Below, piece by piece: positions 1 through 5,741 of a DNA stretch of 5,794 nt (within the stretch, counting starts at the first letter, position 1; the number at the start of each line of letters is the position of its first letter). Both the position numbers and the translations under genes were made by a program. The notes under the pieces are model-generated. The model did no database searches, had not been told where the DNA came from, and was given only the letters and a program-made list of their open reading frames with translations. The DNA is from Noviherbaspirillum sp. (lineage in GTDB: Bacteria; Pseudomonadota; Gammaproteobacteria; Burkholderiales; Burkholderiaceae): assembly GCA_028292785.1 (NCBI GenBank), contig JAQGLQ010000247.1:1-5794 (forward strand), given 5' to 3'.

Positions 1-393
1 CTGCCGTTCATCATGCCGACCGCGCCGCATACTTTCAGGCCGCTGCTCGAGGCAGCCATGGCGCGCATGAACACGACGCTCAATGTCAGTTATGAAATCG
101 ATGCGATCCCGTCGCTGATGGATGTGGTCGCCACAGGCCTGGGGTATACGCTGATTCCGGACAGCACGCTGCATACGGTCCCCCTTCCGGGGAACCTGAG
201 CTGCCAGAAGATCGCAGCGCCCGAGTTGTATACGACGCTCTGCTTCGTCACGCCCGCGCGCAGCCCGACGACCCAGCTTCCGCTCGAGGCGGCTTGCCTC
301 ACGCGCGAAGTTTTGCTGCGCGAACTTCGCCTGAACCGTTCGGAAAAGAAAAAAACGCCGCCGCGACGCGCCAAGGCTTCTCGTACCGCATAG
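1..393 (+). CDS. LysR-type transcriptional regulator, C-terminal part (5' end outside window)
   Basis: The frame is open from the first base and ends at the TAG at 391-393, so about 130 C-terminal residues are present and the N-terminal helix-turn-helix lies upstream of the window. The visible protein reads PFIMPTAPHTFRPLLE, then an EIDAIPSLMDVVATGLGYTLIPDS stretch (codons about 30-54). A segment of this form, with a hydrophobic 'V..G.GY.L.P' core, is typical of the second subdomain of the LysR substrate-binding (effector) domain. The family acts in the cytoplasm as tetramers that switch a target promoter, often divergent, in response to a small ligand. Neither ligand nor target can be read here. 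The tail after the fold is short, very basic and probably disordered (RSEKKKTPPRRAKASR). Family assignment is fairly sure; specificity is unknown. It is co-directional with the receptor gene, but a 126-base spacer with its own operator separates them, so they are probably not one operon. Confidence 0.8.
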   Translation: MPFIMPTAPHTFRPLLEAAMARMNTTLNVSYEIDAIPSLMDVVATGLGYTLIPDSTLHTVPLPGNLSCQKIAAPELYTTLCFVTPARSPTTQLPLEAACLTREVLLRELRLNRSEKKKTPPRRAKASRTA

Positions 394-435
394 AAGAACA
401 ATGTTCCGTTTCGTCCGGATTCGGCGTCTTTTGGT

Positions 436-462
436 GTATGATATTTTTAAAAATGTTCATAC
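436..462 (+). promoter_or_regulatory. Predicted NikR operator in front of the TonB-dependent receptor
   Basis: Two perfect inverted half-sites, GTATGA (436-441) and TCATAC (457-462), flank a 15-base AT-rich core that itself contains the palindrome TTTTTAAAAA (444-453). The E. coli NikR operator has the same half-sites, GTATGA and TCATAC, separated by 16 bases. This site therefore matches both arms exactly with a spacer one base shorter. A -10-like hexamer TATGAT (437-442, 5/6 to TATAAT) overlaps the left arm, so bound NikR would cover the promoter. No convincing -35 was found. A nikR gene lies just beyond the receptor, which makes nickel-dependent repression of the receptor the natural reading. 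Confidence 0.8.
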
Positions 463-508
463 GCCCTGCGCCAGCAGGTGGGTTGCCGGGCGATACCAAT
501 AAAAAAAC

Positions 509-513
509 GGAGA
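509..513 (+). promoter_or_regulatory. Ribosome binding site that fixes the receptor start at 520
   Basis: GGAGA stands six bases before the ATG at 520. It supports this start over the in-frame GTG at 478, which would add 14 residues ahead of a clean signal peptide, and over the in-frame ATG at 538. Confidence 0.7.
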
Positions 514-519
514 CATCGC

Positions 520-2598
520 ATGACCCGCAGAACAAGAATGACAAGCCGGCAAATCCGCCTCACCGCAATGGCATCCGCCCTCCTCGGCGCACCGCTGCTT
601 GGAGGAACGGCCTATGCCGCCGATGAGGAGACCACACTGCCTGCGGTAGTCGTCGAGACCTCGCGCAACAGCCAGCTCGGCATCGCGGAATCGGCCAATG
701 CGGGCGTGGTTACGCAACAGCAGCTCGAAGCCCGCACCGTGTATCGCGCCGGCGAACTGCTCGAGACCATGCCGGGACTGATCGTCAGCCAGCATAGCGG
801 CGAGGGCAAGGCCAACCAGTTTTACCTGCGCGGATTCAATCTCGATCACGGCACCGACTTGCGCACCACGGTTGACGGCATGCTGGTCAATCAGCGCAGC
901 CATGGACACGGACAGGGATGGACCGACCTGAATTTCCTGATCCCGGAACTGGCGGCGCGGCTCGAGTACCGTAAAGGGCCGTACTATGCGTCGGAAGGAG
1001 ATTTCGCATCGGCGGGCGCGGCGAGCGTCGTGTATGCCGACAAGCTGGAGCAAGGCATCGCCAGCATCGGCATCGGCCAGAATGGATATGTGCGCACCCT
1101 GCTGGCCGACTCGCCCCGGCTGGGCCGCGGCAACCTGCTGTATGCGCTCGAGCTGTTTCATAACGATGGCCCATTCACCAATCCGGATGACTATCGCAAG
1201 TTCAATGGCGTATTGCGTTATTCGGAGGGTACATCCGCCAACGGCTTCAATCTCAGCGCCATGGCATATCGCGCAAAGTGGAACGCCACCGACCAGATTC
1301 CGCGGCGCGCGGTCGACAACGGCACGCTGTCACGTTTCGATGCGTTGGATCCGACCGATGGCGGCCGCTCCCATCGCTACAGCCTGTCGGGCGGATGGCG
1401 CAGAGCCGATGCATGGACTTCGGACGCGATCAATGCTTATGTCATTCACAACAAGCTGGACTTGTTTTCCAATTTCACCTATTTCGACGTGGATGCGGTC
1501 AACGGCGATCAATTCGCGCAGCCCGACCGGCGCACGACCACCGGCCTGAACCTCAGCCATGCCTGGCGCGCGCCGCTGCTCGGCCGCGATTCGGAAAACA
1601 CGATCGGCCTGCAACTGCAAAACGATAATATCTTCAACGGCCTGTACAACACGATGGCGCGGCAACGCATATCGACCACGCGCGAAGACCATATCGTGGA
1701 AAGCAGCGCCAGCGCTTATTTCGAAAACAATACTCAGTGGGCTGACAAGTTCCGCACGGTCGCCGGCCTTCGCGGCGATTATTACCGCTTCGACGTGCGC
1801 AGCGACAACCCGGCCAATTCCGGCAAAAGCAGCGACGGCATCGTCAGTCCGAAGCTGAACATGATTTTCGGGCCATGGGCGAAGACCGAGTATTACTTCA
1901 ACATCGGCCGCGGCTTTCACAGCAACGACGCGCGCGGCGCCACCATCACGGTCGATCCGCGCGAGGGTACCCCCGTGGAGCGGGCCACGCCGCTGGTGCG
2001 CTCGAAGGGCGTCGAGGTCGGCGTGCGCAGCGAGTTCATTCCAGGCTTGCAGAGCTCGCTCGCGCTGTACCGGCTGGACCTCGATTCGGAACTGCTGTTC
2101 GTCGGCGATGCCGGCACCACCGAGGCGAGCCATCCGAGCCGCCGCCATGGCATCGAGTTCAACAACTATTACCGCGCCACGAAGTGGCTGACCATCGATG
2201 CCGATATCGCATTCGCGCGCGCGCGCTTTCGCGGCGTGGGCACCGGGGATCGTATTCCCGGCGCGGTCGAGGGCGTGGCCTCGGCGGCGCTTGCGGTGGA
2301 CAATCTCGGGCCATGGTTCGGCGCGCTGCAGCTGCGCTATTTCGGCCCGCGCCCGCTGATCGAGGACAATAGCGTACGGTCGAAACCCACCGCGACGCTG
2401 AACGGTCGCATCGGCTACAAGATCAGCCGCGCCATGCGTGTCGAACTGGAAGGATTCAACCTGACCAACCGCCGCGATTCCGCGATCGATTATTACTACC
2501 CGTCACGCCTGCGCAATGAGCCGGAAGCGGTGGACGATATCCACTTCCATCCGATCGAGTCGCGCTCATTCCGCGTCACGCTCACGGCGAATTTCTGA
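520..2598 (+). CDS. TonB-dependent outer-membrane receptor, probable nickel (or Ni-chelate) importer
   Basis: A complete 692-residue receptor, the usual size for the family. With the ATG at 520 it begins with a basic Sec signal peptide (MTRRTRMTSRQ, hydrophobic core, likely cleavage after AYA at residues 31-33). A TonB-box-like LPAVVVET follows (40-47), then a plug domain (about 55-175) containing GEGKANQFYLRGFNLDHGTD, VDGMLV and HGHGQGWTDLNFL. The remainder is rich in aromatic, alternating strands expected of a 22-stranded barrel, and it ends in the outer-membrane terminal Phe (TLTANF). Such proteins import scarce metal complexes or other ligands into the periplasm using TonB/ExbBD energy; no tonB is in the window. 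Nickel is inferred from the NikR operator upstream and the convergent nikR downstream. His residues in the plug (H110, H128, H130) and near the C-terminus (HFHP, 675-678) would suit a metal ligand, though this receptor subfamily may carry them generally. Receptor class is near certain; substrate is moderately supported. Confidence 0.93.
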   Translation: MTRRTRMTSRQIRLTAMASALLGAPLLGGTAYAADEETTLPAVVVETSRNSQLGIAESANAGVVTQQQLEARTVYRAGELLETMPGLIVSQHSGEGKANQFYLRGFNLDHGTDLRTTVDGMLVNQRSHGHGQGWTDLNFLIPELAARLEYRKGPYYASEGDFASAGAASVVYADKLEQGIASIGIGQNGYVRTLLADSPRLGRGNLLYALELFHNDGPFTNPDDYRKFNGVLRYSEGTSANGFNLSAMAYRAKWNATDQIPRRAVDNGTLSRFDALDPTDGGRSHRYSLSGGWRRADAWTSDAINAYVIHNKLDLFSNFTYFDVDAVNGDQFAQPDRRTTTGLNLSHAWRAPLLGRDSENTIGLQLQNDNIFNGLYNTMARQRISTTREDHIVESSASAYFENNTQWADKFRTVAGLRGDYYRFDVRSDNPANSGKSSDGIVSPKLNMIFGPWAKTEYYFNIGRGFHSNDARGATITVDPREGTPVERATPLVRSKGVEVGVRSEFIPGLQSSLALYRLDLDSELLFVGDAGTTEASHPSRRHGIEFNNYYRATKWLTIDADIAFARARFRGVGTGDRIPGAVEGVASAALAVDNLGPWFGALQLRYFGPRPLIEDNSVRSKPTATLNGRIGYKISRAMRVELEGFNLTNRRDSAIDYYYPSRLRNEPEAVDDIHFHPIESRSFRVTLTANF

Positions 2599-2632
2599 TC
2601 CGCAGGTCGCGTCGCCAAAATCCCGCTGCACC

Positions 2633-2648
2633 GCTTGCCTGCGCAAGC
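2633..2648. terminator. Small hairpin between convergent receptor and nikR genes
   Basis: GCTTGC (2633-2638) and GCAAGC (2643-2648) form a perfect 6-bp stem with a four-base CTGC loop, in the middle of the 60-base gap between the two convergent stops. Its place suggests a shared transcription end. No T-run follows on either strand, so it is not a textbook intrinsic terminator and the call is weak. Confidence 0.3.
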
Positions 2649-2658
2649 AGCCGCCAGT

Positions 2659-3114
2659 TCACGTCTTCGGATGAAAATGCGGATGGCGATGCTGCGCCAG
2701 CGACGGCGTCGCCATGTCGACCGGCACGATGTTGACGCTGCCATGCCGCACGCCGCTGCGCGCGATCACGCTGTTGGCGAATTCATTGACCTGCTTGTAG
2801 GGACCGCGCAGCACCAGCGTTTCGAGGCAGCTGTGATGATCGAGATGGACATGCATGCTCGACACGCACAGGTCGTGATGTTCATGCTGGATCTCGGCCA
2901 GCCGGCTGGCGAGCTCGAGCTCGTGATGATTGTAGACATAGCTCAGGCTGGCGATGCAATAGCGGGCCTGATACGTCACCTTGCGTTCCTCCTCGATGCG
3001 GCTGCGCACCAGGTCGCGGAAGGCTTCCGAACGGTTTTCGTAGCCATGACGCTCGATCAGTTCATCGAACTGCTCGGCCAGCGAATCGTCGACGGAGATG
3101 GTTATGCGGCGCAT
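2659..3114 (-). CDS. nikR: Nickel-responsive transcriptional regulator NikR
   Basis: A complete 151-residue NikR. The N-terminal ribbon-helix-helix DNA-binding domain (about 1-48) reads RRITISVDDSLAEQFDEL, then RHGYENRSEAFRDLVRSRIEE, as in known NikR proteins. The C-terminal ACT-like nickel-binding domain (about 52-133) has every high-affinity square-planar ligand. H77 (in QHEHHD), H88 and H90 (in HVHLDHHSC) and C96 correspond to E. coli H76, H87, H89 and C95. GVRHGSVNIVP closes the fold. The family forms tetramers that bind DNA when loaded with Ni(II) and repress nickel uptake genes. A target is visible here: the operator at 436-462. Residues 142-148 form a His-rich tail (HRHPHFH) beyond the usual end. 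The start ATG at 3114 gives the family's N-terminus exactly; the ribosome site is weak. A possible -10 (TAATAT, minus strand, 3161-3156) lies upstream, and no second NikR operator was seen before this gene, so autoregulation is not supported. Confidence 0.95.
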   Translation of the reverse strand: MRRITISVDDSLAEQFDELIERHGYENRSEAFRDLVRSRIEEERKVTYQARYCIASLSYVYNHHELELASRLAEIQHEHHDLCVSSMHVHLDHHSCLETLVLRGPYKQVNEFANSVIARSGVRHGSVNIVPVDMATPSLAQHRHPHFHPKT

Positions 3115-3220
3115 GGTCGTGCTTGTCCGTGGTATGGCTGTTGAGGGGAACCGGTATATTACACGCTAAGGAAGCGCGTCGATGCCACGCGAACTACGCG
3201 CGACGGCGGTTTTTATTTTG

Positions 3221-3226
3221 AAGGAG
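3221..3226 (+). promoter_or_regulatory. Strong Shine-Dalgarno of the EamA transporter gene
   Basis: AAGGAG lies five bases before the ATG at 3232 and settles that start. No clear -35/-10 pair was found in the 117-base divergent region between this gene and nikR. Confidence 0.75.
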
Positions 3227-3231
3227 ATCAG

Positions 3232-4155
3232 ATGAGGCCCGGCGACTATTTTCGAATGGCGTTGCTCGCCGCCATATGGGGCGCGAGCTTCCTGTTCATG
3301 CGGATCGCCGCCCCCGTTCTGGGCGCCATCCCTTCTTCGTTCTTCAGGGTTCTGTTCGGCGCCCTCGGATTGGCGGCGATATTGGCGGTGCTGCGCGTGC
3401 GTTGGGTATTCAATGGAAAATTTCGCGCCACGCTCGGCCTCGGCATCATCAACTCCGGGATTCCATTCCTGATGTACTTCCTTGCGGCACAGCTTCTTCC
3501 GGCAGGCTATCTCGCGATTTTCAATGCGACCACGCCATTGATGGGCGCCCTGATCGGTTATCTGTTCTTTCAGGAGGAAATCAATGCCAGGAAGGCGGTC
3601 GGCATCGCCGCCGGCATCGGCGGCGTGGCACTGCTGACAGCCACCGGCCCGATCTCGATCAATGCCTCCGTTGTCCTGGGGGCGCTGGCCTGCATGGTGT
3701 CGACCGGATGCTATGGCGCCGCCGGGTTTCTGACCAAGCGATGGATCAGTGAGCGCGGCGGGCTGGACGCGAAGCTGGTGGCCTGCGGCAGCCAGATCGG
3801 CGCGGCCTTGTTTCTGACACCGTTCTTCGCGGCATCGGCAACCATCGCGCCGCCGCCGAGCTGGGGCGGCCACGCGGTGTGGCTGGCCTTGGCGGCGCTC
3901 GGGCTGGTCTGCACCGCTTGGGCTTATATCCTTTATTTCCGTTTGATTGCCGATATCGGGCCGGTGCGCTCGCTGACGGTGACCTTTCTCATTCCTCCAT
4001 TCGGCGTGCTGTGGGGCGCGCTATTTCTCGGCGAGCAGGTCTCCTGGGCACATCTCGCTGGGGGCAGCCTGATCGGCATTGCGGTGTGGCTTGTGTTGGG
4101 CCGGGCGAAACCGCCGGCATCGGCGGCGCGCGCCGCAACCGAACGATCGATTTAA
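3232..4155 (+). CDS. DMT-superfamily (EamA) inner-membrane transporter
   Basis: A complete 307-residue, very hydrophobic protein with about ten predicted membrane helices arranged as two EamA repeats, the standard length and layout of this drug/metabolite transporter family. Repeat one starts with LLAAIWGASFLFMRIAAP (about 11-28) and ends near FNATTPLMGALIGYLFFQEEI (about 97-117). Repeat two carries the equivalent PVRSLTVTFLIPPFGVLWGALFLGEQ segment (about 244-269). The acidic residues just after these helices (QEE, GEQ) and the early WG.SF motif are family hallmarks. A short basic cytoplasmic tail follows the last helix. Family members mostly export amino acids, metabolites or toxic compounds, and the substrate cannot be read from sequence. 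It is divergent from nikR and separated from the next gene by a 106-base spacer with its own LexA-controlled promoter, so it is probably monocistronic. A link to nickel is possible only by position and has no direct support. Confidence 0.92.
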   Translation: MRPGDYFRMALLAAIWGASFLFMRIAAPVLGAIPSSFFRVLFGALGLAAILAVLRVRWVFNGKFRATLGLGIINSGIPFLMYFLAAQLLPAGYLAIFNATTPLMGALIGYLFFQEEINARKAVGIAAGIGGVALLTATGPISINASVVLGALACMVSTGCYGAAGFLTKRWISERGGLDAKLVACGSQIGAALFLTPFFAASATIAPPPSWGGHAVWLALAALGLVCTAWAYILYFRLIADIGPVRSLTVTFLIPPFGVLWGALFLGEQVSWAHLAGGSLIGIAVWLVLGRAKPPASAARAATERSI

Positions 4156-4199
4156 CGACGATTCATGAATATAAAGATACATAAGCATGGGACCAAAAC

Positions 4200-4228
4200 T
4201 TGGATCGCGGACTCTGATAAAGTAAAAT
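4200..4228 (+). promoter_or_regulatory. Candidate sigma70 promoter of the radical SAM gene
   Basis: TTGGAT (4200-4205) and TAAAAT (4223-4228) are separated by exactly 17 bases. The -10 matches TATAAT at 5/6; the -35 is weak (3/6). The LexA box begins at the last base of the -10, so the repressor would sit over the -10 and the start point, a common arrangement for SOS promoters. Confidence 0.6.
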
Positions 4229-4247
4229 ACTGTATATATATACAGCA
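4228..4247 (+). promoter_or_regulatory. LexA (SOS) box
   Basis: TACTGTATATATATACAGCA differs at one position from the E. coli LexA consensus TACTG-(TA)5-CAGTA. It keeps the essential CTGT-N8-ACAG core (4230-4245) with a fully alternating TA centre. It lies 14 bases before the ATG at 4262 and overlaps the proposed -10. Such a close match usually means tight repression until LexA cleavage after DNA damage. The site faces only this gene; the upstream transporter ends 72 bases earlier on the same strand. Confidence 0.9.
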
Positions 4248-4261
4248 TAAGCGGACCGAAG

Positions 4262-5431
4262 ATGTCAGACCACCAACCCCCGGAGGAAAAGGAAGCGCGA
4301 GCGGCTCGCTCGAAGATAACTGTGCTCAAAGGTCGCGGCTCCGTATCGAATTTGCAAGGTCGTTACGAACTTCACGCCCGCGAGAGTTTCGACGACGGTT
4401 GGACGGACGGCTGGGACGATGATGGTGCTGATACAAGAGCGTCTGTGAAAACACAGGTATTCGAGGAAAAAGCCAAAAGCATCCTGACTCGAAACGCGTC
4501 TCCCGATATTCCGTTCAACGTCTCTCTGAATCCGTTTCGGGGATGCGAGCACGGTTGCATTTACTGTTTTGCCCGTCCGTCGCACAGTTATCTAAGCTTA
4601 TCGCCAGGGCTGGATTTTGAAACCAAGATCTTCGCCAAGGTCAATGCGCCGGAGCTGCTGAGGCGCGAACTGGCGCACCCATCCTATGTCCCCGAGCCGA
4701 TCGCCCTCGGCGTCAACACCGACGCCTACCAGCCTTGCGAACGTACGTTGCGCCTGACGCGGCGCGTGCTCGAAGTGCTGCATGAATGCGAACATCCGGT
4801 GGCGCTCATCACCAAGTCGTCGCTGATCGAGCGCGACATCGACCTGCTGGCCGATATGGCGAGCCGCGGATTGGCAATGGCGGCGCTGACCATCACCACA
4901 CTCGATCCCGCCATCGCCCGCACGCTCGAACCGCGCGCCGCCGCGCCGGCGCGGCGCCTGCGCACCATACGCGCACTGAGCGAGGCGGGCATCCCGGTCG
5001 GCGTGAGCATCGCGCCGGTGATTCCATTCATCACCGAACCGGATCTCGAGCGCGTGGTGGCGGCCGTGGCGGAAGCCGGGGCGGTCAGCGCCAGCCACAT
5101 CGTGCTACGTCTGCCATGGGAAGTGAATCCGCTGTTCCAGCAGTGGCTGCAGGCGCATTTCCCGGAGCGCGCGCAACGCGTCATGAACCGGCTGCGCGAG
5201 ATGCGAGGGGGCAAGGACTACGATGCCAGCTTCGGCAAGCGCATGCAGGGCGAAGGGGTGTGGGCCGACCTGATCCGCCAGCGTTTTGAAAAGGCGGCCG
5301 AGCGCGTCGGCCTCGGCGCGCGCGATCGCGGTTTCAAGGCGCTCGACGCATCGCGCTTTCGCCGGCCGCTGACGGTACCCTCCAGCTCCAAGGGAACGGA
5401 AAATTCGAGCGGCCAACTCGATCTCTTTTAG
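4262..5431 (+). CDS. SOS-controlled radical SAM protein, PA0069/SplB-like family, with C-terminal beta-clamp motif
   Basis: A complete 389-residue protein. The family-typical N-terminus KGRGSVSNLQGRYE (23-36) is followed by an acidic DDGWTDGWDDDGAD stretch. The radical SAM cluster motif CEHGCIYC (C95, C99, C102; CxxxCxxC) follows, binding a [4Fe-4S] cluster that cleaves S-adenosylmethionine to a 5'-deoxyadenosyl radical. The barrel continues through ALGVNTDAYQPCE, ALITKSSLIERD, ALTITTLD and GVSIAPVIPFI. This order matches the PA0069/Rv2578c group, related to spore photoproduct lyase, whose reaction is not known to me. The last five residues, QLDLF (385-389), match the beta-sliding-clamp binding pentapeptide QL(S/D)LF and sit after a flexible Ser-rich linker. 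With the LexA box upstream, a DNA-repair role is inferred. The first 120 codons are clearly less GC-rich than the rest. The ATG at 4262 has only a weak CGGA ribosome site, but the conserved N-terminus begins soon after it, and later starts would cut into it. Confidence 0.93.
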   Translation: MSDHQPPEEKEARAARSKITVLKGRGSVSNLQGRYELHARESFDDGWTDGWDDDGADTRASVKTQVFEEKAKSILTRNASPDIPFNVSLNPFRGCEHGCIYCFARPSHSYLSLSPGLDFETKIFAKVNAPELLRRELAHPSYVPEPIALGVNTDAYQPCERTLRLTRRVLEVLHECEHPVALITKSSLIERDIDLLADMASRGLAMAALTITTLDPAIARTLEPRAAAPARRLRTIRALSEAGIPVGVSIAPVIPFITEPDLERVVAAVAEAGAVSASHIVLRLPWEVNPLFQQWLQAHFPERAQRVMNRLREMRGGKDYDASFGKRMQGEGVWADLIRQRFEKAAERVGLGARDRGFKALDASRFRRPLTVPSSSKGTENSSGQLDLF

Positions 5432-5608
5432 TTCCTTTTATCGCCAGGGAGATTCGGATCGCTTTGGCCTACCCTTCCCCTGTCAGTCCATGACATTCGG
5501 CGCGCCGGCCTCCCCCGACAGCGGGAGCGCGGCATGACGATTGGCGTCTTCGTGCATGTCCAAATCCGCGCATACTCTTGCCAGAACACACGATGTTGAT
5601 TTTCAATC

Positions 5609-5626
5609 GATATTGACTGATATTGA
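5609..5626 (+). repeat. Tandem GATATTGA repeat around the -35, possible operator
   Basis: GATATTGA occurs at 5609-5616 and again at 5619-5626, a 10-base period placing both copies on one face of the helix. The first copy contains most of the -35 hexamer. Nearby TTGA/TCAA dyads (5596-5606, 5604-5616) add further symmetry. This suggests a regulator site for the downstream gene; the regulator is unknown. Confidence 0.4.
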
Positions 5627-5641
5627 ATACATGAATATAGT
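5613..5641 (+). promoter_or_regulatory. Strong sigma70-type promoter for the downstream Rieske-like gene
   Basis: TTGACT (5613-5618, 5/6 to TTGACA) and TATAGT (5636-5641, 5/6 to TATAAT) are exactly 17 bases apart in an AT-rich stretch. Transcription would start near 5648, about 94 bases before the GTG at 5742. The position argues against translation starting at the in-frame ATG at 5631, which lies inside the promoter. Confidence 0.65.
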
Positions 5642-5741
5642 ATTTTCACCGCTTCCTGCCAAAGAGACATTGGCGCCGCGTCGGTGGCCGTGCGGGCTTC
5701 CCGCTCCTGCCGATACGCGAACCAGACTTCAAAGGGGAAAT

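Larger units (their letters stand above)
5432..5741. other. 310-base spacer with no convincing gene
   Basis: The first half (5432-5580) is GC-rich and holds only small dyads: TGTCA-N5-TGACA (5481-5495) and CTCCC-N8-GGGAG (5510-5527). No T-run follows either, so neither is a clear terminator. The second half turns AT-rich near 5590-5645 and contains the promoter and repeats listed separately. A minus-strand reading frame spans much of it but has no recognisable domain. About 94 bases of untranslated leader would follow the proposed transcription start. Confidence 0.6.

Noticed and set aside
396..406. GAAC-AAT-GTTC dyad just after the LysR stop, considered as a terminator.
   Set aside because: Four-base arms and no T-run; too small to call.
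478..519. Upstream GTG start for the TonB-dependent receptor.
   Set aside because: It adds 14 residues before an already complete signal peptide and lacks a ribosome site; the ATG at 520 has GGAGA six bases upstream.
457..1161. Long minus-strand reading frame (234 codons) over the start of the receptor gene.
   Set aside because: It is antisense to a clearly recognised receptor, shows no domain, and is what high-GC codon bias produces.
1330..2148. Minus-strand reading frame (272 codons) inside the receptor gene.
   Set aside because: Shadow of the high-GC coding strand; Ala/Arg-rich with no recognisable fold.
3132..3160. GTATGG and GTATAT motifs between nikR and the EamA gene, considered as a second NikR operator.
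   Set aside because: They are direct, imperfect copies and not an inverted GTATGA/TCATAC pair.
5405..5429. TCGAG-N7-CTCGA stem followed by a T-rich run, considered as a terminator of the radical SAM gene.
   Set aside because: The stem is only 5 bp and lies wholly inside the coding sequence, and the T-run is interrupted by other bases.
5510..5527. CTCCC-N8-GGGAG hairpin as a terminator.
   Set aside because: No T-run follows on either strand and the stem is short.
5631..5741. In-frame ATG at 5631 as start of the Rieske-like gene.
   Set aside because: It lies between the -35 and -10 of the proposed promoter, has no ribosome site, and the added residues do not resemble the family N-terminus.
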